Origin: DASXUX01 sp036504595
GTDB taxonomy: Bacteria > Planctomycetota > SZUA-567 > H5-PLA8
Direction of reading: 5' to 3'
Assembly: GCA_036504595.1 (NCBI GenBank)
Contig: DASXUX010000073.1
Location: 1 to 64,000, forward strand
DNA length: 64,000 bases
The notes beneath the pieces are model-generated. The model was given only the letters and a program-made list of their open reading frames with translations, made no database searches and was not told the DNA's origin. Positions 24,682 to 34,411 of the stretch are shown here, in pieces. A program made the translations under genes and the position numbers. Every line of letters starts with the position of its first letter. The first letter of the stretch is position 1.

Positions 24682-26610
24682 TTAGAATCCCTCCTTTGGA
24701 TGCATGTTGCGCAGCATCTGGTGGCAGCGGTCGCGGAACTCGGCCGCGAACTTCCGCACGTCCGGATCGCTGGTATCCTGCATCAGGATTTCCTGCCGCG
24801 CGGCCTTCACGTACTGCCGGCAGCGCGACACGCGCTCGTCCTGGTCGTTGCCGAGGTCACGAATCTTGCCGATGCTCTCCACGCCCGCATAGTTGTCTGC
24901 CTTGACCTGAGCGATAAGTTCCGGAACGCGATCCTTCCAGTACGCTTCCGATCCCGGGCCATCGAACTTGTGCCTGCCGATATCGACATTGAGTTTCGCG
25001 ATGTGTGTCTGCACTTTATCCACGACGGACTTCACTTTCGCGTTTTGAGCGGCTGCGCGGTCACAAAATGCCGCTGCATCGGCGCTCCATTGTTTGTACT
25101 CACGCAGCCGGTCGTGAACGGCGTGCACAAAATGCCACATCTCCTCCAGCGCCTGAATCAGGTGCGCCTTCGTGGGGGCGTCGAGCGGTTCGAAACTTCC
25201 ATCGGCCTTCTTCTTCAGCCCCTTCGCGATCGGCTTGATGTGATCGTTCCACAACCCGCACGTCGCGTAGGATAAAATCGGCCGGTCGCCGCCGGCCGCG
25301 CGCGGCTTCACGCCGGCGATGTCGAGCACGTACTCGCACGGGCCGGTTCCCAGCGTCTGGCGCATCAGATCGACCGGCGTGTAAACATTGAGCGGCGTGG
25401 CCGGCGTGCGGTTCAGCGGATAAATCAGCACCCGTTCATAAACGTTCGGCGGCGAAACTTCCGGCGCGTCTTTGTTGGCCTTGCGGGCCGCTGCCGTTTC
25501 TACTTTGGCTTTAGCGCGTTCGGATTTATCCGCATAGAGACACAGGCGTGTCTCGTCGCCTTTGAAAAAGGCCGGGTAGATGAAGAAAGCCGCGAGCGAC
25601 TCTTGCCAGATCTGCGGAGCGTCCTCGCCGCCCTTCTCGATCCACGCGTGCGGATTGCTGTTGCTTGCCGCCGCCGCAAAGCGCGCGTCGAGCGCGTCGG
25701 TGCCGCGCTCCCACCACTTGTCCGGCCGAGCCGCTGTGGTGCTCTGGAAATCGAACGACTGATGTCGCGTCGGCCAATCCGCCATCGTCTTGCCTTCTGC
25801 AACAATGAAATCTCCGCGCCACTTGGCCTGAAACGGCGGCTTCCAGGAAATCGCCAGCGGCTTGTATGCGGGCTTGCCGCTCACCTCTTCGTCCTGCCAC
25901 ACGTTTTTTTGCTCGATCAGCCCGACAAAGACCGGCTTTCCCTGAAACTCGATCCGCGCCGCTGAGATTCGGCGGCTGTTTCCTTCGCCGGAAAACACCA
26001 GATCGACTTGCGGCTCCGGCCCCTGCCGCTCCGCGGTGGGTGTGCCACTGCCGACTTGCCCAGCAGTGCCAGCCGGCGCCGCCGCGCCGAGTTTCAGATT
26101 CCCCGGCCAGATGCACATCACGATGCTGCTTCCGCCTTCGATGAACTGAAGCAAGAAATTTTCAGCCGGAATGTTCAGCATCGGCACTGTCAGCTTGACC
26201 GGATCGAGTACGACATCGTCCGCGAAGAAGTCCGGAAGCACTGCATAGCGCGCGCCCGCGCGGACCTCTACGCAGCCAGCGTTCTTTCCTGGCGTAACCG
26301 TCACGAAGCCTGCCGAGTTGACGGCCAGATCGGCTTCCGCGGCTCCCGCGGCAATCCGCAGCACGTCCTTCCCCGCTTCATTCTTAATGCGCTCGGCCTT
26401 CGTGATCGCCGCGCTCTCCTTCGCGCCTTCAGGAACAATCGCCAGTTCCAACCGCTTGCTCGCGCCTTCAAGCTTCGATCCCACCATCACGACTTGCCGC
26501 CCGACTGAAGCACTCAGTAGAAGCACTTTGTTTTCAAGGACGGCACTTTCCTCAGCGCTCGCCATCGCGCCGTACACCAACGTCACCAGAAACAGCCAGC
26601 CTAGCTTCAT
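24682..26610 (-). CDS. Secreted protein of unknown function, 642 aa
   Basis: AGGAG lies before ATG 26610, and the N-terminus is a signal peptide (MKLGWLFLVTLVYGAMASA). The rest is not recognised. Residues about 25-160 look beta-rich (LENKVLLLSASVGRQVVMVGSKLEG), then a low-complexity GTAGQVGSGTPTAERQGPE insert at about 180-198 made by a GGGTGTGCCACTGCC-type repeat. The second half is mostly helical with paired Cys residues (CEYVLDIAGV, CGLWNDHIKPIAKGL, CDRAAAQNAKVKSVVDKV, CRQYVKAARQEIL). No catalytic motif is recognised. A lineage-specific periplasmic protein is likely. Confidence 0.6.
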   Translation of the reverse strand: MKLGWLFLVTLVYGAMASAEESAVLENKVLLLSASVGRQVVMVGSKLEGASKRLELAIVPEGAKESAAITKAERIKNEAGKDVLRIAAGAAEADLAVNSAGFVTVTPGKNAGCVEVRAGARYAVLPDFFADDVVLDPVKLTVPMLNIPAENFLLQFIEGGSSIVMCIWPGNLKLGAAAPAGTAGQVGSGTPTAERQGPEPQVDLVFSGEGNSRRISAARIEFQGKPVFVGLIEQKNVWQDEEVSGKPAYKPLAISWKPPFQAKWRGDFIVAEGKTMADWPTRHQSFDFQSTTAARPDKWWERGTDALDARFAAAASNSNPHAWIEKGGEDAPQIWQESLAAFFIYPAFFKGDETRLCLYADKSERAKAKVETAAARKANKDAPEVSPPNVYERVLIYPLNRTPATPLNVYTPVDLMRQTLGTGPCEYVLDIAGVKPRAAGGDRPILSYATCGLWNDHIKPIAKGLKKKADGSFEPLDAPTKAHLIQALEEMWHFVHAVHDRLREYKQWSADAAAFCDRAAAQNAKVKSVVDKVQTHIAKLNVDIGRHKFDGPGSEAYWKDRVPELIAQVKADNYAGVESIGKIRDLGNDQDERVSRCRQYVKAARQEILMQDTSDPDVRKFAAEFRDRCHQMLRNMHPKEGF

Positions 26611-26741
26611 TGCAGTTCTCCTGAAGGTGTCGCAACGCCGACAGCCTATCGCGAGGAGCTAAAATTCCCACGTGCCGAACGCGAAAAACGAAGTAAGGTT
26701 GGTGCAGGAGGCTGCTTCAAGAACTCGATGGGGATCCAAGC

Positions 26742-27323
26742 ATGAACTTTGAAGAGCTCATCGTCCGCAACCGGTCGTACCGCCGCTTTCAGCAGAATCA
26801 GCGCATCGAGCACAAGACCCTGGTGGAACTGGTCGATATCGCGCGCCGAACGCCTTGCGGCGGCAACCGCCAGCCCTTGCGCTATGCGATCGTGCAGCAG
26901 CCTGAAAAATGCGCGCAATTGTTCGCGCATCTGCGCTGGGCGGCGCTCCTCCGCGGCTGGGGCGGCCCGAAGGAAGGCGAGCGTCCGGCGGCGTACATTC
27001 TGATCCTCAACGACACCACCGTCAGCACGCACTCGGATACCGAAGTCGGCATCGCGGCGCAATCCATGTCGCTGGCAGCCACTGAACGCGGGCTTGGCGG
27101 CTGCATGATCGGCTCCATCGATCGCGCGAAGGTCGTTCAGGAATTCGCCATTCCCGATCAATACCAACTGGCGCTGGTGCTGGCGCTGGGCGTTCCCGCG
27201 GAGACGTGCGTGCTCGAAGCCGCCGAGATCGGCGGAAGCGTGGCCTATTACCGCGATGCCACCGGCGTCCACCACGTGCCAAAGCTGCCGCTGAGCGAGG
27301 TGCTGATTAATCTGAAGAGTTGA
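26742..27323 (+). CDS. Nitroreductase-family flavoprotein
   Basis: The protein has 193 residues and starts MNFEELIVRNRSYRRF; RSYRRF is the typical FMN-phosphate-binding Arg motif of the nitroreductase fold. LVDIARRTPCGGNRQPLRYAIV and the C-terminal GGCMIGSIDRAKVVQEFAIPDQYQLALVLALGVP complete the fold, which dimerises around FMN and reduces substrates with NAD(P)H. The substrate is unknown. It is short but full length for the family. It is divergent from the 642-aa protein gene, about 130 bases away, and 25 bases upstream of the lyase gene, so it may be co-transcribed with it. Confidence 0.85.
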   Translation: MNFEELIVRNRSYRRFQQNQRIEHKTLVELVDIARRTPCGGNRQPLRYAIVQQPEKCAQLFAHLRWAALLRGWGGPKEGERPAAYILILNDTTVSTHSDTEVGIAAQSMSLAATERGLGGCMIGSIDRAKVVQEFAIPDQYQLALVLALGVPAETCVLEAAEIGGSVAYYRDATGVHHVPKLPLSEVLINLKS

Positions 27324-27348
27324 ACAGGTCTAGCGAGGGTAGCGAACC

Positions 27349-30300
27349 ATGCGCCATCTGCTGCTTGCTCTCTGGTTCTGGCCGCTCGCGGTGCTTGCGG
27401 GGCAGGCTGAACTCACGATCCGCGACAACATCGGGAAAATGTGGGACGACGAGCCGATCGCGTGGGCGCTAAGCTGCGAGCCTGGCGTCTGGAAGGGCGA
27501 ATCGGTCCAGGTCACTCGCGACGGCAAGGCGATCACCGCTCAAGGGGTGATTGAGGAGAAGCACCCGGACGGTTCCGTCAAGAGCGCCAAGGTTCTCTTC
27601 CTGATTGATCAGCTCGACAAAGAGGGTGCGACACAAATCCGCGCGACGTTTGGTCAAACCGGACCGGCTGACACGGACTTGAAGGTCGAAAAAGCGGCCG
27701 ACGCGCTGGTATTCACCGGAAAATTCGCCGGTGTCAGAGTGCTGAATCGCAATGCCGAGAAGGCTGGCGCTGGAGCGTTTTCGCCCATTCTCGCCGTGCG
27801 GACGGCGTCCGGAAAATGGACCGGCGGCGGCGCGTATGAAACGTCCACCTGCAAGCCCGCAGGCACGAAGACAGAACTACTGGAGTCCGGCCCCGTGCGT
27901 TTGCGCGCGCGCGTGACGACAACATTCGACAATGGGCGCAAACACGCGGTGACGGTGTCTTTGTGGAGCGGCTCGCATTGCGTGGACATAGAGGAGCAGT
28001 TCGATCTCGGGCCGGACGACAAGTACCGCTTCAAAGAGTACAAGGACGATCGCGACGAACTGGCTTGGGAATGGTGGAGCTGGTACGGCGACAAGGACGG
28101 CACGCAGGAGACGCATCCAAATTACTGGGTCTTCCAAGTTTCCGGCCCGGAGTTCCAGCCGGCGGCGGCAAGCTATCGCGGCGAAGCGTCCACAGATCCG
28201 GATAAGGGCGACCCGAAGCAGCGCGGCGGCTCGAAATACACACTGTCCTATGCGGCGCCGAAGCGGCTGGAAAAGTATCTCTGCGGGCACGACCAGTGGC
28301 GGCCGGATGCCGTCACGTGGTACGCGGTAGCGCCGGCCTCCGTGCCGGCCGGCAGGGACGCCGACGCTCAAGCCGATGTTGTCGCGCTGTTCACGCATTC
28401 GGTCTGCGCGTGGCGCAATCCCAACATTCTTCCTACGCCGCAGGGGATCACACTGCGCACGGGCACCAACGACATGCGCATTATTTCGCAGTCGGAAGGG
28501 AAGAAGCTCTCCGTGCATTGCCCGATTGGGTTGGGATCGCGCGTGTGGAGCATTCGCTGTTCGACGGCAGAAGAATCGTTCAGGCCGAAGGGCGGTTCGC
28601 CGACGAATCTTTCGGCCGAAATCGTCAAGCGCAACCTGGGCCTGGACGTTACGCGGTCGTGGGTCACCGATTGGAACATGACGTTCGATTACCCGCGCCT
28701 GTTCATCAAGCCACAGGATAAGGATGCGTACTATGCTCGCTTGAAAGGCAAAGGCATTGGTGCGCCGGGAAACCCGATGGATTTCTTCCTGCGCCATCAG
28801 GACCAGGCGAATTTCGACAAGGACTACGCGGGCGCGATCGAACAGGCTGACAGGATCGTCGGCGGCTACTTTTCCACCGGCTGCGACAACACGAACGGCT
28901 ATCCCGGCTGGATGCTTGGATACTGGCACGGCATTGTCGTCGCCAATGCGCTCGACAATCTGGCCGGTAGTCCTCTGTGCAAGCCGGAGCAGGCGCGCGC
29001 GCTAAAGAAGAAGCTCGCGATCATCATCTACGGCCTGACCTCGAAGAATTCCTGGCCCGACAAACAGATCAACTACGGCTGGGGTTCGATGAACATGCCC
29101 GTCGGCCGCTGGGGCGGACTGGTCGTGATGGCGTCGGCGATTTCAGATCATCCGATGGCCAAAGAATGGCTGAAGGACGCGGGGCGCTATTTCAAAATGT
29201 TGCTGCAAACCGAATACGCGCCCGACGGGACACAGATCAGTTGTCCGCACTACATCGGCGCGTCCTCGACCTCCTTCTACGCGTGGATTGCGATGGCAAA
29301 CAGTGGGGCCGGCGAGGATGTCTCGACTTCTCCGGTGCTGAAGAAGTTCGCGCGTTACTACATGCAGCTTATGACGCCGATCGATCCGCGCTGGGGCATT
29401 CGCACACTGATCAACGAAGGAGACTCGCGGCCGGGCAGTTCGCCGCTGCCGGGGATTCTCGGCACGCTGTTCCGCAACAGCGATCCGGAACTGGCCGGGC
29501 AGCTTATGCAAATGTGGCACGAAGGCGGCAGCGAAATGACCGGCGGCATGGGCGTGCCCGATGCGCTGATCATCGACCCGGCCGTCGCGCCGAAACCGCT
29601 GGCGCTCGGGCCGGAAGTGTATCCGGGTTTCGGCGCGATCCTGCGGCACCGCGCGTTAAGCACGCCCGAAGAGGAGTACCTGGTGATGCTCGGCGGCGAT
29701 TTCATGATCGATCACGCCAACGTCGATCAGCTTGCGTTCCATTGGCATGAGAAAGGTGTGCCGCTGACAGTGTTCAACGGCAGCATGTATCAGCCGATGG
29801 CCTGCACGTCTCTGAGCCACAACACGATTTCCTGGGACATCGCGCCGGGCGGAGCGAAAGATCCCGGCAAGGATCAGCCCGGCAACTGGTATCACGAGCA
29901 CAACCAGCCGCACGTGGATCTGGGCGGAATTACCCCGACACTGCATTGGGAGATCGGCTTCGACAGGGAAAAGCAGAAGATCACGGAGACGCGCGGGAAG
30001 ATTACGCGCGCGGGCGAACTTCCCGGCGCGACGCTGCTTGAGGGCCAAGTGAACGTTAAGGCGTTGGTGCAGATGCCGACGAAACCGGCCAACGACGAGG
30101 TCGCCATCGCCAGCCAGGCCTGGCCCCCAGCGGCGCCATTAGCGAAGCCGTTCACCTGGACGCGCCGGATTCTTTCCGTTCGCGCCGAAACAGCGGCGGG
30201 AATGAACTATCTTGTCGTTCGCGATGACTTCGGCGAGTATGCGGAGAAGACGCCATTTTTCAGCTACTGGAATTTGGGCGACGGCATGACGGTAGCGCCG

Positions 30301-30876
30301 GCCTCCGTGCCGGCAGTTCCAGACGCCGGCTCCGCCGCGACGCTTACCGGCGCTCTGGGCGTGGACACGGAGATGTTCGTGCTTCAGCCGCAAGGAGCCA
30401 AGCTGGAAAAAGGCCGCTTCGTCAACAAGGAATGCGAGGGCATCGTCGGCGGATTGCACCGCAAGAAACACAACGAGCCCTTCCAGGAAGTCTACACGCT
30501 CTGCCGCGCAGAAGGCCAGAAGGGGAAGGGATTCCTGGTCGTGCTTTTCCCGCATAAAACTGCGGAGCCCAAGCCGAAGGTAGAACCGTGGCTGGGCAGT
30601 AAGGGCGTGAAGGTCTCGTGGCAGGGCGAGCAGCATTTCATCCTGCTCGCCATGTCCGATCAAGAAATCAACGCGGATGGAATCCAAGCGAAGACGTCTT
30701 GCCTGGTTCTCAAACTGAAGGATAAGGAGAATTTTGAGCTCAGCTTGCCGCTTGGCGGGAAGGCATCTCTCGGTGCGCAGTTGGACAGCGCAACGCCGGT
30801 CGGCGTGCGTTATTCCAATCGCCAAGGGCAGATGATTCGTGGCAAGGATCTGATTGAAGCAGCACCCAACAAGTAG
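27349..30876 (+). CDS. Secreted heparinase-II/III-like polysaccharide lyase candidate
   Basis: The protein has 1175 residues with signal peptide MRHLLLALWFWPLAVLAGQA. The N-terminal third is beta-rich. Residues about 530-720 look like an alpha/alpha toroid (GYPGWMLGYWHGIVVANALDNL, NYGWGSMNMPVGRWGGLVVMASA, YIGASSTSFYAWIAMANSG). After about 750 comes a heparinase-II/III-type sandwich: YPGFGAILRHR, EEYLVMLGGDFMIDHANVDQ followed by LAFHWHEKG, LSHNTISW. Such enzymes cleave uronic-acid-containing polysaccharides by beta-elimination. The assignment is by fold-level motif similarity and is not certain. Two family A inserts occur, at about 326-341 (VAPASVPAGRDADA) and 981-995 (VAPASVPAVPDAGS). The next gene starts 22 bases after the stop, so the two are one operon. 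Confidence 0.6.
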   Translation: MRHLLLALWFWPLAVLAGQAELTIRDNIGKMWDDEPIAWALSCEPGVWKGESVQVTRDGKAITAQGVIEEKHPDGSVKSAKVLFLIDQLDKEGATQIRATFGQTGPADTDLKVEKAADALVFTGKFAGVRVLNRNAEKAGAGAFSPILAVRTASGKWTGGGAYETSTCKPAGTKTELLESGPVRLRARVTTTFDNGRKHAVTVSLWSGSHCVDIEEQFDLGPDDKYRFKEYKDDRDELAWEWWSWYGDKDGTQETHPNYWVFQVSGPEFQPAAASYRGEASTDPDKGDPKQRGGSKYTLSYAAPKRLEKYLCGHDQWRPDAVTWYAVAPASVPAGRDADAQADVVALFTHSVCAWRNPNILPTPQGITLRTGTNDMRIISQSEGKKLSVHCPIGLGSRVWSIRCSTAEESFRPKGGSPTNLSAEIVKRNLGLDVTRSWVTDWNMTFDYPRLFIKPQDKDAYYARLKGKGIGAPGNPMDFFLRHQDQANFDKDYAGAIEQADRIVGGYFSTGCDNTNGYPGWMLGYWHGIVVANALDNLAGSPLCKPEQARALKKKLAIIIYGLTSKNSWPDKQINYGWGSMNMPVGRWGGLVVMASAISDHPMAKEWLKDAGRYFKMLLQTEYAPDGTQISCPHYIGASSTSFYAWIAMANSGAGEDVSTSPVLKKFARYYMQLMTPIDPRWGIRTLINEGDSRPGSSPLPGILGTLFRNSDPELAGQLMQMWHEGGSEMTGGMGVPDALIIDPAVAPKPLALGPEVYPGFGAILRHRALSTPEEEYLVMLGGDFMIDHANVDQLAFHWHEKGVPLTVFNGSMYQPMACTSLSHNTISWDIAPGGAKDPGKDQPGNWYHEHNQPHVDLGGITPTLHWEIGFDREKQKITETRGKITRAGELPGATLLEGQVNVKALVQMPTKPANDEVAIASQAWPPAAPLAKPFTWTRRILSVRAETAAGMNYLVVRDDFGEYAEKTPFFSYWNLGDGMTVAPASVPAVPDAGSAATLTGALGVDTEMFVLQPQGAKLEKGRFVNKECEGIVGGLHRKKHNEPFQEVYTLCRAEGQKGKGFLVVLFPHKTAEPKPKVEPWLGSKGVKVSWQGEQHFILLAMSDQEINADGIQAKTSCLVLKLKDKENFELSLPLGGKASLGAQLDSATPVGVRYSNRQGQMIRGKDLIEAAPNK
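28326..28371 (+). repeat. Family A palindromic repeat in the lyase (first)
   Basis: GTAGCGCCGGCCTCCGTGCC followed by GGCCGGCAGGGACGCC. It is in frame as VAPASVPAGRDA. Confidence 0.85.
30291..30333 (+). repeat. Family A palindromic repeat in the lyase (second, decayed)
   Basis: GTAGCGCCGGCCTCCGTGCC followed by GGCAGTTCCAGACGCCGGC. The second half has diverged (VPAVPDAGS) and the frame is kept. Confidence 0.8.
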
Positions 30877-30898
30877 GCGTTCTGCAAGGAGTTCACCC

Positions 30899-33800
30899 AT
30901 GGATTTCCAGCATTCCTCACCCCGTCTGATCCCGTGCCTGCTCACACTGCTGCTTGGCACTTCGGCCTCCGCTGCCGACGCGCCCTGGAGTTGGTCCCAG
31001 CCGCAGGCCGAGGTGCTGCCCAACGGCGACCTGAAATGGAAGCCGCAGCCCTTCGTGTTCCAGAAAGGCGCGTCGGTGCGGTACATCGATTTTGATGGCG
31101 GCGACGATGCCAACGATGGCGCGTCAAAAGAGAAGCCCTGGAAGCACCATCCGTGGGATGCGGCAGCGAGCGGCAGCGCGAAGGCATGCAGCGGCATTCA
31201 GACGTATGTCTTCAAAGGCGGCGTCTACTATCGCGGGGAACTCACCGTAAGAGAAGCGGGCAAGCCGAACGATCCGATTCGGCTCACGCGCGATCCATCC
31301 TGGGGAACTGGCGAGGCGGTACTGTGCGGTTCGGAACGCGTTTCGGGCTGGAAGAAAGGCGCGACGAACAAGGACATCCCTGAGCCCGAAAAAGTCTGGT
31401 GCGCGGACCTGGATTACGCACCGCGCAGCGTCTGGCTGGTAGCGCCGGCCTCCGTGCCGGCCGGCAGGGACGCCGGCACCACCCCCACTGCGGCAGGAAC
31501 TTTCTTCCGTGTTCCCCTCGCGCGCACGCCGAACTGGAAGCGCTCCAACCCGGATGATGTCAAAAGCGAATGGTGGGTCTGGGACAACCCGACGAAGCCG
31601 TTCGGCAACACGATCAAGAACGCCGGCGGGCAGGTGATTCACCTCGGCATCGACACCAAGCACATCGTCGGAAAGCCCGCGGAATACTTCAAAGGCGCGC
31701 TGATCTGGCCGGAGTATGGCTGGGTGATGAGCGGGCCGTACCCGACCGACGTGGAAGTCGTGGACCTGCAGCAGCACGGGCTGGGCTTCGGCGGCTGGAC
31801 GGGCGGCGGCGCGGGCGGCGTCATCATGCGCAACATGCGCTACTATCTGGAGGACAAGCCGCACTACCTCGACGATCCGGAAGGAGAGTATTGGTTCGAG
31901 AAGAAAGGCAACGGCGGACGTCTGTACCTGCGGCTGCCGGGCGATGCCGATCCGAACACGGCGCGCGTCGAAGCGGGCAAGCGCTGCAATCTGGTGAATG
32001 GCGAGAAAGTCGAGCATCTGCATATTTCCGGACTCACGTTCCGCTTCACGACGGCGCCGTGGGAAATCACGGCGGCAACCTGGAATTTCAACACCAAGCC
32101 TTTCACCGTCCGCGGCGATGTAAGTCCGGGCTGCGTGCGGGTGTGGGGTTCAGGAAAGGACATCCGCGTCGCAAACTGTCTTTTCGAACACGTCTGTTTC
32201 CCGATTCGAATTCGTTCGCTGCTGGAAGGCGAGTACATCGACGGCGTGCTCATTGAAGACAACGATTTCCGCTATACGGACAACGGCATTCTGACCGTGT
32301 CGGACGGTTCCGGCTGGGGTTACGCGAAGCCGCGCGGGCGGTTGGGCGATGTGCGCATCTATCGCAATCACTCGCTGGAGACCGGCACGCGTCCCTCGCG
32401 CTACAACACCGGCACGGGGATCAATGTGACGTGCGCGCGCACGGCCGAAGTGGCGGGCAACGTGATTGAACGCTCGTACGCGCAAGGCATCGACGTTCAC
32501 GGCGCGAAGCTCAGCGGCTGCTGGGGCGGCGTGCCGTTCACGCGCATTTTGATTCATCACAACAAAGTCTGGGAGTCGATGCTGAACTGCAACGACTACG
32601 GCGGCATCGAAACGTGGCAGGGCGGACCGGCGTACGTGTACGACAACCTTTCGTATGACGCGCTGGGCTACCGAAACTGGGAACGCTACAGCCGCACGGA
32701 TGCCGGCTTCGGGCACGCGTACTATCTGGACGGCGCGTTTAAGAACTACCACTTCAACAACATTGCGTGGGGCAAGGCGAAGGACGTCGCCAGCCCCGTC
32801 GTCAATTGCGCGGCGTTCCAGGAAATTCACAGCTATCAGAACTCGTTCTTCCAGAACACCGTCTACAACTACTTCTCAGGCTCACGGCGGCAGGCGCCGG
32901 AAGCTGGACGCAACAAGTATCTGGGCAACATCTGGGATGGCATGGGCAAACACGTTTTTCGGCACTCCGATCCCGCGCGAACGGCGGCGGAAGGAAACGC
33001 CAAAGATGCGGGCCCGCAGAAGTCGCATTTCGCTCTGGAAACCAACGCTTACGGGCGCAACATCTTCTTCGATTTCGCCGAAATGGGGACGCTGGAACCA
33101 TCCGGCCGCTGGCTGCTGACGTACGACGATTTCAAAGGCGCGCTGCAGAAGAATAAAAGCATGCTGTGCGAGTTAGGCGAGGTGAGCAAGGTCGATCCGC
33201 TGCGCGATCCGGCCAAGGGCGATTTTCGGCCGGCAGACGGTTCGGCGGGGCTCAAGAAGGGCGTAAAGGTCTTCGTGCCGTGGGCGCTGAGCGGCGTTGT
33301 GGGCGAGTGGAATTTCTACCACTCCGGCGATGACCCCGCGTGCATCCTCGACGAACACTGGTACATGACCGATTACTTTGTCTCTCGCGAAGGCTACCAC
33401 GAACGGCCGATGTTCTCGCTTAAAGGCGTGAACGTAAGCGCCGAAGACTATGTCGCCGGCCCGCTCGAAGACTGGACGGCCGGCACGCTGAACTTCTCGG
33501 CCGCGAAGAAGCAGTACGCAACGCTCGCCAACGCCGACATGATGAAGCCGTTCGCGTTTCAGGATCTCAAGAAGAGCCGCCACGAAGGCGCCAAGCCGGA
33601 GCCATGCACCGTCGAAGGCGAAGCGCTCAAGAACCCGCAAGTTTATACGTCGAACATGCTGATCGAGGTCTACTTTAAGACTCGGGGTGGCGCCGGCGTC
33701 CCTGCCGGCACGGAGGCCGGCACCACCGTGCTGATGGAGAAGATGAAGGGCAGCGGCTACAGCCTTGTGATCAACGCGGCAGGACAACTCTCGTTCACCG

Positions 33801-34186
33801 TGAAGGGCGCGAATGCGTCTGCGTCGGTTGAAAGCAAAGCGAAGGTGAACGACGGGCAGTGGCATCACGCGATCGTTGAGGCTGACCGGCAGGCGAAGAC
33901 GTTGACTGTTTATGTGGACGGCCGGAAAGATGGATCTGCCGCGGGCGTGGATGCCACGGTGTCGCTCGCCAACGAGGGCGATCTGTTCGTGGGCGGCACA
34001 CCGGAGGGCCGCGGCCTGGACGGGGCGCTCGATTTCCTGCGGATTGCTCATGGCACGCTGGCCGATGCAGACACGACCATCGAGGAGCTTTACGCATGGG
34101 AATTCGACGGGCCGCAGCTTCGGGACTTCACCGGAAAGAAGGGGAACGGGCCGCGCGACGCAGGAGCGATTGATCGCGCGCCGTAG
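30899..34186 (+). CDS. Secreted beta-helix protein with C-terminal LamG domain
   Basis: The protein has 1095 residues. ATG 30899 follows AAGGAG and is 22 bases after the lyase stop; upstream in-frame extension overlaps the lyase and is unlikely. After a signal peptide ending about residue 28 (LLGTSASA), a long right-handed beta-helix region carries turns such as CTRTAEVAGNVIERSYAQG-like and NGILTVSDGSGWGYAKPRGR. From about 890 a LamG/concanavalin-like domain has YSLVINAAGQLSFTVKG, DGQWHHAIVEADRQAKTLTV and DGALDFLRIAHG. A polysaccharide-acting enzyme or binder working with the lyase is likely; no catalytic residue is assigned. Family A inserts lie at about 180-195 and 929-943. Confidence 0.78.
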   Translation: MDFQHSSPRLIPCLLTLLLGTSASAADAPWSWSQPQAEVLPNGDLKWKPQPFVFQKGASVRYIDFDGGDDANDGASKEKPWKHHPWDAAASGSAKACSGIQTYVFKGGVYYRGELTVREAGKPNDPIRLTRDPSWGTGEAVLCGSERVSGWKKGATNKDIPEPEKVWCADLDYAPRSVWLVAPASVPAGRDAGTTPTAAGTFFRVPLARTPNWKRSNPDDVKSEWWVWDNPTKPFGNTIKNAGGQVIHLGIDTKHIVGKPAEYFKGALIWPEYGWVMSGPYPTDVEVVDLQQHGLGFGGWTGGGAGGVIMRNMRYYLEDKPHYLDDPEGEYWFEKKGNGGRLYLRLPGDADPNTARVEAGKRCNLVNGEKVEHLHISGLTFRFTTAPWEITAATWNFNTKPFTVRGDVSPGCVRVWGSGKDIRVANCLFEHVCFPIRIRSLLEGEYIDGVLIEDNDFRYTDNGILTVSDGSGWGYAKPRGRLGDVRIYRNHSLETGTRPSRYNTGTGINVTCARTAEVAGNVIERSYAQGIDVHGAKLSGCWGGVPFTRILIHHNKVWESMLNCNDYGGIETWQGGPAYVYDNLSYDALGYRNWERYSRTDAGFGHAYYLDGAFKNYHFNNIAWGKAKDVASPVVNCAAFQEIHSYQNSFFQNTVYNYFSGSRRQAPEAGRNKYLGNIWDGMGKHVFRHSDPARTAAEGNAKDAGPQKSHFALETNAYGRNIFFDFAEMGTLEPSGRWLLTYDDFKGALQKNKSMLCELGEVSKVDPLRDPAKGDFRPADGSAGLKKGVKVFVPWALSGVVGEWNFYHSGDDPACILDEHWYMTDYFVSREGYHERPMFSLKGVNVSAEDYVAGPLEDWTAGTLNFSAAKKQYATLANADMMKPFAFQDLKKSRHEGAKPEPCTVEGEALKNPQVYTSNMLIEVYFKTRGGAGVPAGTEAGTTVLMEKMKGSGYSLVINAAGQLSFTVKGANASASVESKAKVNDGQWHHAIVEADRQAKTLTVYVDGRKDGSAAGVDATVSLANEGDLFVGGTPEGRGLDGALDFLRIAHGTLADADTTIEELYAWEFDGPQLRDFTGKKGNGPRDAGAIDRAP
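31438..31484 (+). repeat. Family A palindromic repeat, near full-length unit
   Basis: GTAGCGCCGGCCTCCGTGCC then GGCCGGCAGGGACGCCGGC then ACCACC, read as VAPASVPAGRDAGTT. It is one of the most complete copies and a good reference. Confidence 0.9.
33685..33727 (+). repeat. Family A palindromic repeat in the LamG domain, reverse orientation
   Basis: GGCGCCGGCGTCCCTGCCGG then CACGGAGGCCGGCACCACC, read GAGVPAGTEAGTT. It sits between two LamG strands (EVYFKTR and VLMEKMKG). Relative to the full palindrome it lacks four bases (CCGG), which moves the frame from one reading to the other. Confidence 0.85.
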
Positions 34187-34244
34187 AGGCTTTGGCTCCA
34201 CTATGAGTTGGGCGCGCGATCTTCCACGAGCGACACTTAACTGC

Positions 34245-34372
34245 TTTCAACACAGAGTCACAGAGAACACCGAGGAGCACAGAGAAAGAGTAGAATAAAA
34301 ACGCTCTGTGAAACTCTGCGTCCTCTGCGCCTCTGTGTTGAAGGCTGTTCTTTTGCGCTGGACTGAACGCTT
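34245..34372. repeat. Family F nonamer inverted repeat with a conserved 3' extension
   Basis: Left arm TTTCAACACAGAGTCACAGA, right arm CTCTGTGTTGAA, followed by GGCTGTTCTTTTGCGCTGGA. About 70 bases of the right side are shared with 41990-42064. The element fills the gap between convergent genes. Confidence 0.8.
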
Positions 34373-34411
34373 GCCAAAAATCAGATTGCAGATTGGCGCG
34401 GCGTGCACGTG

